Assembly (NCBI RefSeq): GCF_003610255.1 | Contig: NZ_RAPS01000001.1 | Coordinates: 2,232,001 to 2,296,000, forward strand | DNA: 64,000 bases | Direction: 5' to 3' | Origin: Streptomyces sp. TLI_171 | Lineage (GTDB): Bacteria; Actinomycetota; Actinomycetes; Streptomycetales; Streptomycetaceae | In this document: positions 51,107-60,311 of the stretch, one piece after another | Layout: each line of letters begins with the position of its first letter | Position numbering within the stretch: position 1 is the first letter of the stretch | Notes under the pieces: generated by a model | The model's database searches: none | What the model was told of the DNA's origin: nothing | The model's input: only the letters and a program-made list of their open reading frames with translations | Made by a program: the position numbers and the translations under genes

Positions 51107-52569
51107 CCGACCGTCACCCCGCCCTGCCGGACGCCGGCCGCACCGCCGACGAGCTGCTCGCCGAGCTGCGCGCCCTCACCGCCGGCGACCTCCCCACCCG
51201 CGGCGGCCGCACCACCGCCTACACCTACGACGCCGGCCGGCCCGAGGTCCGGGAGGCCGCCGAACGCGCCTACCTCGCCATGCTGGACGTCAACGGCCTC
51301 GACCCGACGGCCTTCCCCAGCATCGTCGCGCTGGAGCGCCGGGTGGTCGGCGCGGTCGCCGAACGGCTCGGCGGCGACCACGCCACCCCCGGAATCTTCA
51401 CCAGCGGCGGCACCGAGTCCGTCCTGCTCGCGGTCAAGGCCGCGCGGGACGCCCGGCCCGGGATCGCCGAACCGGAGATCGTCGTCCCGGCGACCGCGCA
51501 CGCCGCCTTCTTCAAGGCCGGCAGCTACCTGAAGGTCAAGGTGGTGACGGTGCCGGTCGACCCCCGGACCTTCCGGGCGGCGCCCGCCGCGATGGCCGCC
51601 GCCTGCACCGAACGCACCGTGCTGGTGGTCGCCTCCGCCCCCTCCTACGCGCACGGCGTGGTCGACCCGGTCACCGAGATCGCCGCCGACGCCGCGGCCC
51701 GCGGCATACCGTGCCACGTCGACGCCTGCGTGGGCGGCTGGCTGCTGCCCTGGCTCGCCGAGGCCGGAGCCACGGTCCCCCCGTTCGACCTGGCCGTGCC
51801 CGGCGTCACCTCGCTCTCCTGCGACCTGCACAAGTTCGGGTACGCCCCCAAGGGCGCGTCCGTGCTGCTCTTCCGCGACCGGCCGATGCGGCTCGCCGCG
51901 TACTTCGCCTGCGCCCAGTGGCCCGGCTACCCCGTCGTCAACTCCACCGTGCAGAGCAGCAAGGGCGCCGGTCCGCTGGCCGGCGCGTGGGCCACCCTGC
52001 AGGCCCTCGGGGCGGACGGCTACCGCGAGTTGGGGCGCTCGGCGCTCGCCGCGACCCGCCGCCTGATCGCCGGGGTGGCCGGGATCGACGGCCTGCGGGT
52101 GCTCGGCGCCCCGGACGCCACCCTGGTCGCGCTCGGCGCGGCCGACCCGGAACTCGACCTCTGGGAACTCGCCGACGAATCCCGCGCCCGCGGCTTCTTC
52201 CTGCAACCCCAGCTGAGCGTGGACGGCCTCCCCGCCAGCCTCCACGTGACCCTCACCGGCGTCAGCGAGCACGGCGTCGACGCGTTGCTGGCCGCCCTCC
52301 GCGACAGCGTCGCCGCCGTCCGGGACCGCGGGCCGGTCGCCCCGCCCACCGAGATCCTCGCGCTGCTCGACCAGTTGGACTTCAGCCTGCTCGACGACGC
52401 CGCCTTCGCCGCCCTGCTCCCCGCCGCCGGGCTCGACCTCTCTCCCACCGCCACCCCGCGGATGGCCGGCGTCAACCGCCTCCTCGACGGCCTCCCGCCG
52501 CACCGCCGCAACCAGCTCGCCACCCGCTTCCTGTCCGCGCTCTACAGCCCCCATCTGGAGGGCAACTGA
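51103..52569 (+). CDS. PLP-dependent sphingosine-1-phosphate-lyase-like protein
   Basis: The 488-residue fold-type I enzyme matches group II decarboxylase relatives of sphingosine-1-phosphate lyase: FTSGGTESVLLAVKAARDAR, PCHVDACVGGWLLPWL, and the PLP Lys in SLSCDLHKFGYAPKGASVLL, which is close to the DTHKYGYAPKG of S1P lyases. Those enzymes cleave a C-C bond to release an aldehyde and phosphoethanolamine. Together with a regulator and importer it may use an amino-alcohol phosphate or an amino acid; the substrate is not readable. Confidence 0.82.
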   Translation: MTDRHPALPDAGRTADELLAELRALTAGDLPTRGGRTTAYTYDAGRPEVREAAERAYLAMLDVNGLDPTAFPSIVALERRVVGAVAERLGGDHATPGIFTSGGTESVLLAVKAARDARPGIAEPEIVVPATAHAAFFKAGSYLKVKVVTVPVDPRTFRAAPAAMAAACTERTVLVVASAPSYAHGVVDPVTEIAADAAARGIPCHVDACVGGWLLPWLAEAGATVPPFDLAVPGVTSLSCDLHKFGYAPKGASVLLFRDRPMRLAAYFACAQWPGYPVVNSTVQSSKGAGPLAGAWATLQALGADGYRELGRSALAATRRLIAGVAGIDGLRVLGAPDATLVALGAADPELDLWELADESRARGFFLQPQLSVDGLPASLHVTLTGVSEHGVDALLAALRDSVAAVRDRGPVAPPTEILALLDQLDFSLLDDAAFAALLPAAGLDLSPTATPRMAGVNRLLDGLPPHRRNQLATRFLSALYSPHLEGN

Positions 52570-52614
52570 CGCAGCGCCGGTGACCGATCGGACCGGGAAC
52601 GGGCGGCAGCGGGT

Positions 52615-53283
52615 TCACCGGCGGTCGGGCGGGAGGAGGGTGGCCAGGCCGTCGGCGATGCGGTGGAGGCCGAAGTCGAAGCGGGTGGCCATGTCCGGGT
52701 CGGTGAGGTCTTCGGCGAGGGCCACCAGGTTGGGGTAGCTGGCGGGCGGGAGGGCGCGGAAGGTGTCGCCCGCCGCGCGGGCGGCTTCGCCGCGGGTCGC
52801 GCCGGCGGCCTCGGTGGCGGACAGCGGTGACTGCTCCTGCAGGACGAAGCCCTGGACGTACGCGGAGAGCAGGTACGCGGCCATCGCGGCGTCCGGGTCG
52901 GAGAAGCCGGCGGAGCGCAGGCGGTCGAGCTGGTCCTCCAGGATCGCGAGGATGTGCGGGCCGGTGGTGAGCCGGCCGGCGGCGATCTTGGCGGCGTCCC
53001 GCCTGGCGAGCAGCAACTCCCGGTAGCGGCGGCCGTATTCGAGGTACTGGGCGCGCCAGTCGCCCTCCCGGGGCGGGAGTTCGGCGTCGGCGACGAGCGC
53101 GTCGTTGAGCAGGTCGAGCAGTTCTTCCTTGTTGCGGACGTGCCAGTACAGCGAGGCGGCCTTCACCCCGACCTCAGCGGCGACCTTGCGCATGGAGAGT
53201 CCGGCGAGGCCGTCGCGCTCCAGCACGCGGAGCGCGGCGGCGGCGAGGGCCGGCCTGGTCAGGGCGGGTGTCGGCTCAACCAT
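52615..53283 (-). CDS. TetR family regulator (tetracycline-repressor-type C-terminus)
   Basis: The 222-residue protein has the HTH SMRKVAAEVGVKAASLYWHV, followed by RNKEELLDLLNDALVADAEL, which is the linker of TetR-class repressors with TetR_C. It is divergent from a DHA2 efflux gene, with two identical 13-bp operator palindromes in the 151-base gap, so it almost surely represses itself and the pump. Confidence 0.92.
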   Translation of the reverse strand: MVEPTPALTRPALAAAALRVLERDGLAGLSMRKVAAEVGVKAASLYWHVRNKEELLDLLNDALVADAELPPREGDWRAQYLEYGRRYRELLLARRDAAKIAAGRLTTGPHILAILEDQLDRLRSAGFSDPDAAMAAYLLSAYVQGFVLQEQSPLSATEAAGATRGEAARAAGDTFRALPPASYPNLVALAEDLTDPDMATRFDFGLHRIADGLATLLPPDRR

Positions 53284-53349
53284 GGTGCTCCTGTCGCGGG
53301 CGCGGCGGTGGTGCCGCTCTGCGGACGTCGATTTTCGCGCGCTTGCAAT

Positions 53350-53408
53350 CTAACACCGTTAGGGACATCCTGAGTGCGCAGTCGGGGCCCCTAACACCGT
53401 TAGGGGCC
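53350..53408. promoter_or_regulatory. Two TetR operators (CTAAC-n3-GTTAG)
   Basis: CTAACACCGTTAG occurs at 53350-53362 and at 53391-53403. The second is extended to perfect 10-base arms (53386-53408). Centres are 41 bases apart, close to four helical turns, allowing paired dimers on one DNA face between the divergent TetR and pump genes. Confidence 0.85.
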
Positions 53409-53434
53409 TACTCGGTACGCCCGGAGGGGGAACG

Positions 53435-54967
53435 GTGGAAGGCCCGAACGACACCCGCCACGACAGCGGCGGTCACAAGTGGCAGGCGCTCGCCACGCTC
53501 TGCGTCACGATGTTCATGGCGATGCTGGACAACGTCATCGTGAACATCGCGCTGCCCCGGATCGGCCGCGACCTGGACGCGGGCATCAGCGGACTCCAGT
53601 GGGTGGCCGAGGGCTACAGCCTGGTCTACGCCGCCCTGCTGCTCACCGGCGGCAGCCTCGGCGACCGGTACGGCCGGACCCGGATGTTCCGGTTCGGGCT
53701 GGCCCTGTTCACCGCCGGCTCGGCCGCCGCCGCGCTGGCCGACGGCATCGGCCTGCTGGTCGCCGCCAGGATGCTGCAGGGCGTCGGCGCGGCGCTGCTC
53801 ACCCCGGGCAGCCTGGCGATCCTGCGGCACGTGTTCACCGACGACAAGGAGCGGGCCCGGGCGATCGGCCTCTGGTCGGGGGTGTCCGCGCTCGGCCTGT
53901 CCATCGGTCCGGTGATCGGCGGCCCGATGGTGGACGCGTTCGGCTGGGCCAGCGTGTTCTGGATCAACGTCCCGGTCGGGCTGGCCGGGCTGCTGCTCGC
54001 CTTCCGGGTGCTCCCGGCGATCGCGCCGCGCGAACGCCGGATCGACCTGGCGGGGCTGGCGCTGTCCGCCGCCGGACTCGGCGCGCTGGTATACGGGCTG
54101 ATCGAGGGCCCGGGCCGCGGCTGGACCTCCCTGCCGGTGCTGGGCTGCGGAGCCGCCGCGGCCGTCCTGCTGACCGTCTTCGTCCTGGTCGAACTGCGGC
54201 TCGCGGAACCGATGCTGGAGCTGCGGCTGTTCCGCGACCGGGTGCTGGCGGGGGCGCTGCTGAGCGGGCTGATGGTCAGCTTCGGGATGTTCGGGGCGCT
54301 CTTCTTCCTGCCGCTGATGCTGCAGGGCGTGATGCGCTGGGCGCCGACCGACGCCGGGTACGCGGGACTGCCGATGACGGCCGTGATCATGCTGGCAGCG
54401 CCGCTCTCGGGCCGGCTGACGGGCCGTCACGGACCGCGCCCTCCGCTGGTCGCGGGCATCGCACTGTGCGCGGCCGGCCTCGGCGGCCTCTCCCTCTACT
54501 CGGGGCACGCGCACTACTGGTCGTACGCCTGGACACTGGTCCTGCTCGGCTTCGGTCTGGGCCTGACCTTCACCCCGGTCTCCATCGCCGTCCTGCAGCG
54601 CGTCGCCCCCGCGCAGACCGGGATGGCCTCCGCCACCGTCAACACCCTGCGCGAACTCGGCGGCGTCCTCGGCATCGCCGTCCTCGGCGCCGTCCTCACC
54701 GACCGCCTCACCACCGCCCTCACCGCGGCCCTCCCCGCCGCGGCCGTCCCCGGCGCCGTCGCCGCCCTCACCGGCCACCCCTCGGGCCCCGCCGGGGCCC
54801 CCGCCCCGCCCGCGGTCGACGCCGCCTTCGTCGACGCCCTGCACCTCGCCCTCCGCACCGGCTCCCTCGCCCTCGCCCTGACCGCCGCCCTGGTCGCCGC
54901 CCTGCTCCGCCGGCCGGCCCGTACCGAGGCACCGGCCCAGGAGCCCGCGCTGGCCGGGACGGCCTGA
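53435..54967 (+). CDS. DHA2-family MFS efflux pump (EmrB/QacA-like)
   Basis: The 510-residue protein has fourteen predicted helices with DHA2 signatures: MLDNVIVNIALPRIGRDL in helix 1, GGSLGDRYGRTRMFRFGL in loop 2-3, and WIFWINVPVG-type ASVFWINVPVGLAGLLLA in the centre. Expected to export drugs or secondary metabolites with protons. Regulated by the adjacent TetR through the paired operators. Its last bases (54967) lie 8 bases from the convergent lipoprotein gene. Confidence 0.92.
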   Translation: MEGPNDTRHDSGGHKWQALATLCVTMFMAMLDNVIVNIALPRIGRDLDAGISGLQWVAEGYSLVYAALLLTGGSLGDRYGRTRMFRFGLALFTAGSAAAALADGIGLLVAARMLQGVGAALLTPGSLAILRHVFTDDKERARAIGLWSGVSALGLSIGPVIGGPMVDAFGWASVFWINVPVGLAGLLLAFRVLPAIAPRERRIDLAGLALSAAGLGALVYGLIEGPGRGWTSLPVLGCGAAAAVLLTVFVLVELRLAEPMLELRLFRDRVLAGALLSGLMVSFGMFGALFFLPLMLQGVMRWAPTDAGYAGLPMTAVIMLAAPLSGRLTGRHGPRPPLVAGIALCAAGLGGLSLYSGHAHYWSYAWTLVLLGFGLGLTFTPVSIAVLQRVAPAQTGMASATVNTLRELGGVLGIAVLGAVLTDRLTTALTAALPAAAVPGAVAALTGHPSGPAGAPAPPAVDAAFVDALHLALRTGSLALALTAALVAALLRRPARTEAPAQEPALAGTA

Positions 54968-54974
54968 TGGTCCA

Positions 54975-55706
54975 TCACTTCCGGCCGGTGCCGAACAGGT
55001 AGACCGCGCGGTAGTCCCCGTTCTTCGACGGGTCGTTGCCCTCCTGGAGGATCAGGCCGACCGGTCCGGCCTGCCGCAGCGGGCTGTCCATCGCGGCGCC
55101 CTTGGCGGTCTCGAAGGCACTGTGCAGGCGCGGCAACATGCCCTGCACCCAGTCCGCAGAGGCGGTCGGATCGGCACCCGGGTAGTCGAGTCGAGCGCAG
55201 TCCGCGAGGAACTCGGCGTCCTTGGGCGCACTGACGGTCGCCGTGCAGCCGGCCAGCTCGAGATCGCCGCCCTCGGTCCAGGTCGCGCTGATGCTGAGGA
55301 CGGAGCCGTCAGCGGTACGGCGGCCGGTCTGGTGCCAGACCGTGGGCCGGCCGGGGAAGTCGACCTTCGCCCGTGCTTCCATCGTCACGCCCCAGGCGGT
55401 GGCGAGCCGTTGCAGGTACGCCTCCCCGCTGTACCCGGCCTTGACCACCACGGCCACCGGGCCCTGCACGCTGGATGCGGGCGCCGGCTCGGTGGGCCAG
55501 TCCGACGGGTTGAACGGTTTCGCGGCCGCCGAGCCGGACGGCGCGGGTTCCGGGGCAGCCGCCGACTCGCCGACCGGCCCCTCCCCCGGGAGCAGGGAGG
55601 CGCCACCGCTCGGAACGTCGTGGTGGGACGAGGCCGAGCACCCTGCCAGAACGGCAAGGAGCGCGACGGCCGGAACGGAACGCCGTACGGCACCGGCAAG
55701 ACTCAT
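54975..55706 (-). CDS. Lipoprotein of unknown function
   Basis: 243 residues with lipobox ALLAVLAGCSAS (Cys at about 22), a disordered Ser/Pro/Ala stalk (residues 25-75) and a small folded domain with two Cys (ELAGCTATVSAP, EFLADCARLDYPG) that probably form a disulfide. No known family recognised. Anchored on the outer membrane face. Confidence 0.75.
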   Translation of the reverse strand: MSLAGAVRRSVPAVALLAVLAGCSASSHHDVPSGGASLLPGEGPVGESAAAPEPAPSGSAAAKPFNPSDWPTEPAPASSVQGPVAVVVKAGYSGEAYLQRLATAWGVTMEARAKVDFPGRPTVWHQTGRRTADGSVLSISATWTEGGDLELAGCTATVSAPKDAEFLADCARLDYPGADPTASADWVQGMLPRLHSAFETAKGAAMDSPLRQAGPVGLILQEGNDPSKNGDYRAVYLFGTGRK

Positions 55707-55817
55707 GCTGTGCTCCCGTGATCGTGATCGCGAGGGTCCCGGGAGGCGGTCGGCGGCTCCCCGGCCCAGGGCCGCCCGGGTCGGCCCGACGGCCGACCCG
55801 GGCGAGGTGATGGTATG

Positions 55818-58793
55818 TCAGTACTTCCAGCAGGCAGCGGTCGTGGACTTGGCCGTCACCGGCACGAAGGCGATCGCGTCGAAGGCGATGTCCTCGTTGG
55901 TGGTGTAGTTGGGCTCTGACACGTTGTCGGCCTGAATGCTGGCGCCGGCCCACATCTGCACCGTACCCATGTCCCACCAGGTGTTGGCACCGTTGTTGTG
56001 GGTCTGGGCGAGGCGGCAGGTGCGGGTGGGCTCCCCGGCGGAGTTGGCACCCGGGTTGACGGTGTACGGGACGATGCCCTGGGCGCCGTGGTCGGGCAGG
56101 TGGATGTAGATGTTGAAGCGCTGTCCCGGCTCGTTCGACTTCGGCAGTAGATCCGGATCGATCGCCCAGGTCGCGGTCACCTTGTGGAACAGGTTGCTGT
56201 TGGCGTCCGAGTAGCCGTGGGTGAACCAGAAGTGGCCGTCGTAGCCGCCGCCGATCTGGTGCACGTCGATCGTCGAGATGTCGCCGGTCGCCCGGACACT
56301 GCCGTCCTCACGGGTGTGCACGACGTTGTCGCCGAGTCGCAGCGTGAACTTGCCCTTCGGGGGGAGGCGGCTCTCCTCGCAGCCGAACACGTTGCGGTCG
56401 GGATTGGGCAGGTCGTCGATGACGATGGTGCTGAGGGTGCCCGGTGCCGTGTTGCAGGGCGGCTTCGGGTACTTGCGGTTCAGCGGCGGTTCCCCGCTGC
56501 CCAGCGCGAAGGCAAGGTTCTCGGTGGACGCCGTGGTGTCGGTGTCGGTGAACCAGCTGACCGGGCCGTGCCACCAGCAGGAGCTGTTCTCGGACGGGCA
56601 CGGGTCCGGGGTCTGGTTGGGCGTGCACGCGTTGTCGGAGCTGCAGAACAGGAAGCGGTTGGTGCTCAGGTTCAGCACGGTGCTCTGCAGCGGCGCCATC
56701 GGGAAGTACGGCTTCACGTAGGACGGGGCCGCGTTGTACGTCAGCTGCGGGGTCTCCGCCCAGCCCAGCACCTTCTCCTGGTAGGTCCAGTTGCCGGGCG
56801 TCCGCGCGTCGTCGTAGGTGGCGCGCAGGAAGGGCTTGCGGTCGGCCGGGTAGCGGGGGTTGGCCGGGTTGTTGAACCAGCCGACGCCGACGTGGCCGCC
56901 GTTGAGCGAGGAGTCGGTGTACACGCCGCTGTTGTAGCCCCACAGCGCCATGTACCAGTTCTCGATGTGGTTCGAGGCGCCGCTGTTGACGTTCATGTTG
57001 AGCGACTTCAGCTGGTTCCACGTCTGGGACAGGATCTGGGTGCCGGCCGCGATGTTCGCCGCGTAGTCGGTGGCGATGGCGTACGCCTCGGGCGACGAGT
57101 AGGTGAAGCCGCCGCTGGACGACGACATGCCCGCGGTGACCTGGGCGATGCCGTAGCCGCAGTCGCCGCCGCCGTTGACCGGGTACGCATGGATGTTGTC
57201 GCTGTTGCCGAAGTAGTCACCCAGCGTGGGGTTTCCGGCGTCGCCGGGCATGGCGTGCCAGGACGCCTGCTTCAGGTTCGACTCCTGCGCCACGATGCCC
57301 AGCATCACCTGCGCCGGGATGGTGCCGCCACCGGTCAGCGCAACCCGCGGGAACATGCCCTGGGGGGTGTAGGCCGCCTGCCCGGTGGCCAGGTAGTCGG
57401 CCGGGCGGGAGACGGTCAACTGGCCGTGCACGGCCTGGTCGACGGCCCACTCGACCATGTTGGTGCTCGGCTGCAGAGCCTGCGCGTCGACGGCGTTGCG
57501 CGGCACGATGCAGTTCGAGTAGTGGGTGTTGGGGTTGGGGTCCTCGAGCTGTACGCCGTTGGCCCGCAGGAAGTCGCGTTCCTTGGTGCCGTCGACCAGC
57601 GGCTCCTGGTCGTCGTTGACCGTGGTGGTCGTCGCGGTGGTCGCCGCCGCCAGTTGGGTGGTCCCGGTGGCGCCGGTGGCGGTGGCCAGGGCGGTGACCT
57701 CGATCCGGCCGGCGCCGGAGTCGTCGGTGACCGGACCGACCTTCGAGAGCACGCCCTTGAGTTGGGTCGAGGTCGCGGCAGTGGTCAGCAGCCGACCCGA
57801 CCGGGAGGCACCGACGGGCTTGACCGGGGCAACGGCCTTCGCCAGGCCCGGGGCTCCCGCGGTGTCGATGCCGTCGACCGCGCCCGCGACCAGGTCTCGG
57901 CCGTCCGCCTGCGAGAACAGACCGAGAGATCCGAGCGGGGCGGTTCCGAGCTTCTTCATCGCCTTGCCGTCCCAGCGGTGAACGACGTCCTTGTCGTCCT
58001 GCACCAGGGCGAGGTCGATCGCGCCGCCGGACGACTGCGCCAGCCCGAAGACCTGGCCCGGCAGGGCGGCCAGCGTGGTCGGGCGCTCCCTGCCGTTCAG
58101 CTTCACCAGGTGCCCGTTCAGGACACCCAGGTCCTTGCCGTCGGCAGCGGGCAGCGGGTTGGTGAACTGGCCGTCCACCGTGGTGGTGCGGAGCACCTTG
58201 CCGCTGGCGGCGGCCACGTCGTAGACGGTGGTGTCGCCCTTGCCGTTGTCGCCGATGCCGCTGCGGGTGAACACCACGTCGTCGGTGCTGCCGCACCCCG
58301 GCGAGAAGTAGGCCAGTTCGACCCCGGTGACGGCCTTGGTCACCTGGCCGGTGGCCAGGTCCACCACGGCGCCGAAGGCGTCCTTGCCCATCATGGCGGG
58401 CTTGTTGGTGACCATCGACGGCGCGTAGACCGCGGCCGCGTACCGCCCGGAGCCGGTGGTGCACACGTACCCGGTCCACAGGCCGATGCCGCTGAGCGCG
58501 TCCTCGCCGAGCAGCGCCACCTCCTTGTACGCGAACGCCGAGGACTCGTCGGCCCGGAGGATGTGGAAGCCCGCGGTGTCGCCGGTGCCGATCACCGACA
58601 CGTCCGAGCCGTTGCGCCAGTTTCGGCCGAGGCTGTCGTCGGGCTTGGCGAACAGTTGGCCCGGTGCCCGGTCCGGGGCCGGTGCCGCCGCCGCGACGAA
58701 GCCGGTGGTCGGCAGCAGACCCGCGGCGAGCGCGGCGACCGCGGCCCAGGCATAGGTGGACGGCCGCCTGCCGGTCGACCTGTTCCGCTTCAC
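55818..58793 (-). CDS. Large secreted protein: SLT-like lytic domain with golvesin-type C-terminus
   Basis: 991 residues from the GTG at 58793 (GGGAGGGG 8 bases before). A Sec signal ends near VAAAA-PAP. Residues about 45-370 form repeated beta strands like a propeller. A lysozyme-like domain follows (VMLGIVAQESNLKQASWHAM with the putative catalytic Glu, then GGDCGYGIAQVTAGMSS and the NWYMALWGYNSG helix), which is the pattern of lytic transglycosylases. The last 250 residues end in a golvesin-like beta domain (IYIHLPDHGAQGIVPYTVN). It probably acts on peptidoglycan in spores or aerial hyphae; that role is inferred. Confidence 0.72.
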   Translation of the reverse strand: MKRNRSTGRRPSTYAWAAVAALAAGLLPTTGFVAAAAPAPDRAPGQLFAKPDDSLGRNWRNGSDVSVIGTGDTAGFHILRADESSAFAYKEVALLGEDALSGIGLWTGYVCTTGSGRYAAAVYAPSMVTNKPAMMGKDAFGAVVDLATGQVTKAVTGVELAYFSPGCGSTDDVVFTRSGIGDNGKGDTTVYDVAAASGKVLRTTTVDGQFTNPLPAADGKDLGVLNGHLVKLNGRERPTTLAALPGQVFGLAQSSGGAIDLALVQDDKDVVHRWDGKAMKKLGTAPLGSLGLFSQADGRDLVAGAVDGIDTAGAPGLAKAVAPVKPVGASRSGRLLTTAATSTQLKGVLSKVGPVTDDSGAGRIEVTALATATGATGTTQLAAATTATTTTVNDDQEPLVDGTKERDFLRANGVQLEDPNPNTHYSNCIVPRNAVDAQALQPSTNMVEWAVDQAVHGQLTVSRPADYLATGQAAYTPQGMFPRVALTGGGTIPAQVMLGIVAQESNLKQASWHAMPGDAGNPTLGDYFGNSDNIHAYPVNGGGDCGYGIAQVTAGMSSSSGGFTYSSPEAYAIATDYAANIAAGTQILSQTWNQLKSLNMNVNSGASNHIENWYMALWGYNSGVYTDSSLNGGHVGVGWFNNPANPRYPADRKPFLRATYDDARTPGNWTYQEKVLGWAETPQLTYNAAPSYVKPYFPMAPLQSTVLNLSTNRFLFCSSDNACTPNQTPDPCPSENSSCWWHGPVSWFTDTDTTASTENLAFALGSGEPPLNRKYPKPPCNTAPGTLSTIVIDDLPNPDRNVFGCEESRLPPKGKFTLRLGDNVVHTREDGSVRATGDISTIDVHQIGGGYDGHFWFTHGYSDANSNLFHKVTATWAIDPDLLPKSNEPGQRFNIYIHLPDHGAQGIVPYTVNPGANSAGEPTRTCRLAQTHNNGANTWWDMGTVQMWAGASIQADNVSEPNYTTNEDIAFDAIAFVPVTAKSTTAACWKY

Positions 58794-58822
58794 GTGGAAT
58801 TCCCCTCCCCTTTTTTCACCGT

Positions 58823-59359
58823 TCAGTGCCATTGGGTGCACTGCCCCGCGTGCGTGCTCGCGCCACCCGTGTCCGGGAGCGGATCGAAATTGCTTCCGAA
58901 ATCCGTGTAGCAGGCCTTCACGGAATTCAGCGAGCTCACCATCGGCGTGGCCGCACCAACATTCTCCCAGGTGACGAAGGAATTCTTGACCTGCTCGACG
59001 CCACCGAGCTGCGGAACGTAGAAAACGCCGCCGTAGATCGGGCTGGTGATCGAGGTGGGATCAACCTGGACGTGAGTCCAGTAGGACTCGCAGAGTGAGG
59101 AGTAGACGAGCTTCAGATCGATCGACGTGGAGAACGTCTTCTCCTCGATGACAATGGCGTTGGTTGCGCAGTTCGTCCCCACCGGGGACTTGCCGTCGCA
59201 GTCCGACTGCCAGCAGTACCCCTCCTCCGCTGCGGCCGGCAGTGCCGTCGCCACCAGTCCCGCAGGTGCCGCCAGGGCGAACAGGACGGCAGCGACCGCC
59301 CTCCACCTCGCCGCCGGCCGCGGAGCCCGCGGCCCCCGTCGTGCCATCGGATATCGCAC
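58823..59359 (-). CDS. Secreted DUF2690-type protein
   Basis: The precursor is 178 residues, with a signal peptide ending near LPAAA-EEG, and Cys-rich start (EGYCWQSDCDGKSPVGTNC) followed by AIVIEEKTFSTSIDLKLVYS. This is the DUF2690 pattern. GTG at 59359 has GGGGAGG six bases upstream; the ATG at 59365 abuts the site. It lies 29 bases upstream of the large secreted protein on the same strand, so they may be cotranscribed. Confidence 0.7.
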   Translation of the reverse strand: MRYPMARRGPRAPRPAARWRAVAAVLFALAAPAGLVATALPAAAEEGYCWQSDCDGKSPVGTNCATNAIVIEEKTFSTSIDLKLVYSSLCESYWTHVQVDPTSITSPIYGGVFYVPQLGGVEQVKNSFVTWENVGAATPMVSSLNSVKACYTDFGSNFDPLPDTGGASTHAGQCTQWH

Positions 59360-59978
59360 GTGCATCCTCCCCAACATCGGTCACCCTGTCGAAATGCGGA
59401 CCCGGGCCGCCGGAACAGGGATCAACAGAGGCACGGAGAGCCAGATGCTCCCGAAATTTCCAACGGGATTACCCGACCCCCTTGCGGCACCCGACCCACC
59501 CGCCCGAGAAAGAGCGGACAAAGATTCGTTGCCCCCTGCTGCCCATCACTCACCCCGGACCCGCCGACGGATCCTCCCGGCACGCACCACCGAGTGTCAA
59601 GCACGAACTCCGGTGCGGGCGGCATCTATTGCACTCATAGATATCGCATACGATGAATGTCGGATATGACGGAACACTGCCAACATGCCCGCCTATCCTC
59701 CGCAATCGCCACGCAGGTTCCGGCCGCCCCGGCCGAAACCCGGCAGTCCCGCCAGCCACGGCCGGCGCCCCGCGGGGACGCCCCCCGGTCCCCGGACCGA
59801 GGCGCGGCACCCGGCGGTCCGGCATCACCCGATCGGGTAATGGAACGACAAAGGCCCAGCCAAGTGCGGCAATTGAGGGAAGGCCGCGAATCGACGGTGA
59901 ACTGCTGGGTCTACTGCCCGCCGGTTCGCTAGCATGGCGCGCTCAAGCGGTCGGAGCGACACCGGTACGGGGGATTGC
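59360..59978. other. 619-base divergent intergenic region
   Basis: The region between two divergent gene groups is less GC-rich around 59620-59690, with partial inverted repeats (ATATCGCATACGATG and its partner GGATATGAC). No intact gene or strong -10/-35 pair was found. Promoters of both gene groups should be here. Confidence 0.45.
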
Positions 59979-60311
59979 GTGCGGAGTGTGGAGCCAGGCG
60001 GGAGCGGCGGCGGATTCCGGGTGGCGCCCGAGGAGTTGGACGCGGCGGGGCAGACCGCGGGGGGTGTCGCCGAGCGGGTGCCCGGGGAGACCTCGCGGGT
60101 GCTGGGCGCCTCGGACGACGCCGAGGGCGGGCTGCGCGGGTGGGTGACGGGCAGTGAGTTGAACGCCTGCACCGACGAGTGGAAGCGCCTGCTGGACGAG
60201 CTGTCCGCGGAGATGGACCGGCAGGGCGACAACTTACGGCAGACCGCGGCGAACTACCGTCGCGCCGAGCAGGAGGCCGGCCGCGGCATGGTCGCGCCGG
60301 CGGGGCGGTGA
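59979..60311 (+). CDS. WXG100-like protein, first gene of the DUF1023 operon
   Basis: 110 residues, helical, with RGWVTGSELNACTDEWKRLL in the centre and a Lys/Arg-rich second helix. Size and the Trp-Val-Thr-Gly turn recall WXG100/ESX-substrate-like proteins. The GTG at 59979 follows GGGGGAT. It overlaps the hydrolase gene by 4 bases (GTGA). Confidence 0.7.
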   Translation: MRSVEPGGSGGGFRVAPEELDAAGQTAGGVAERVPGETSRVLGASDDAEGGLRGWVTGSELNACTDEWKRLLDELSAEMDRQGDNLRQTAANYRRAEQEAGRGMVAPAGR

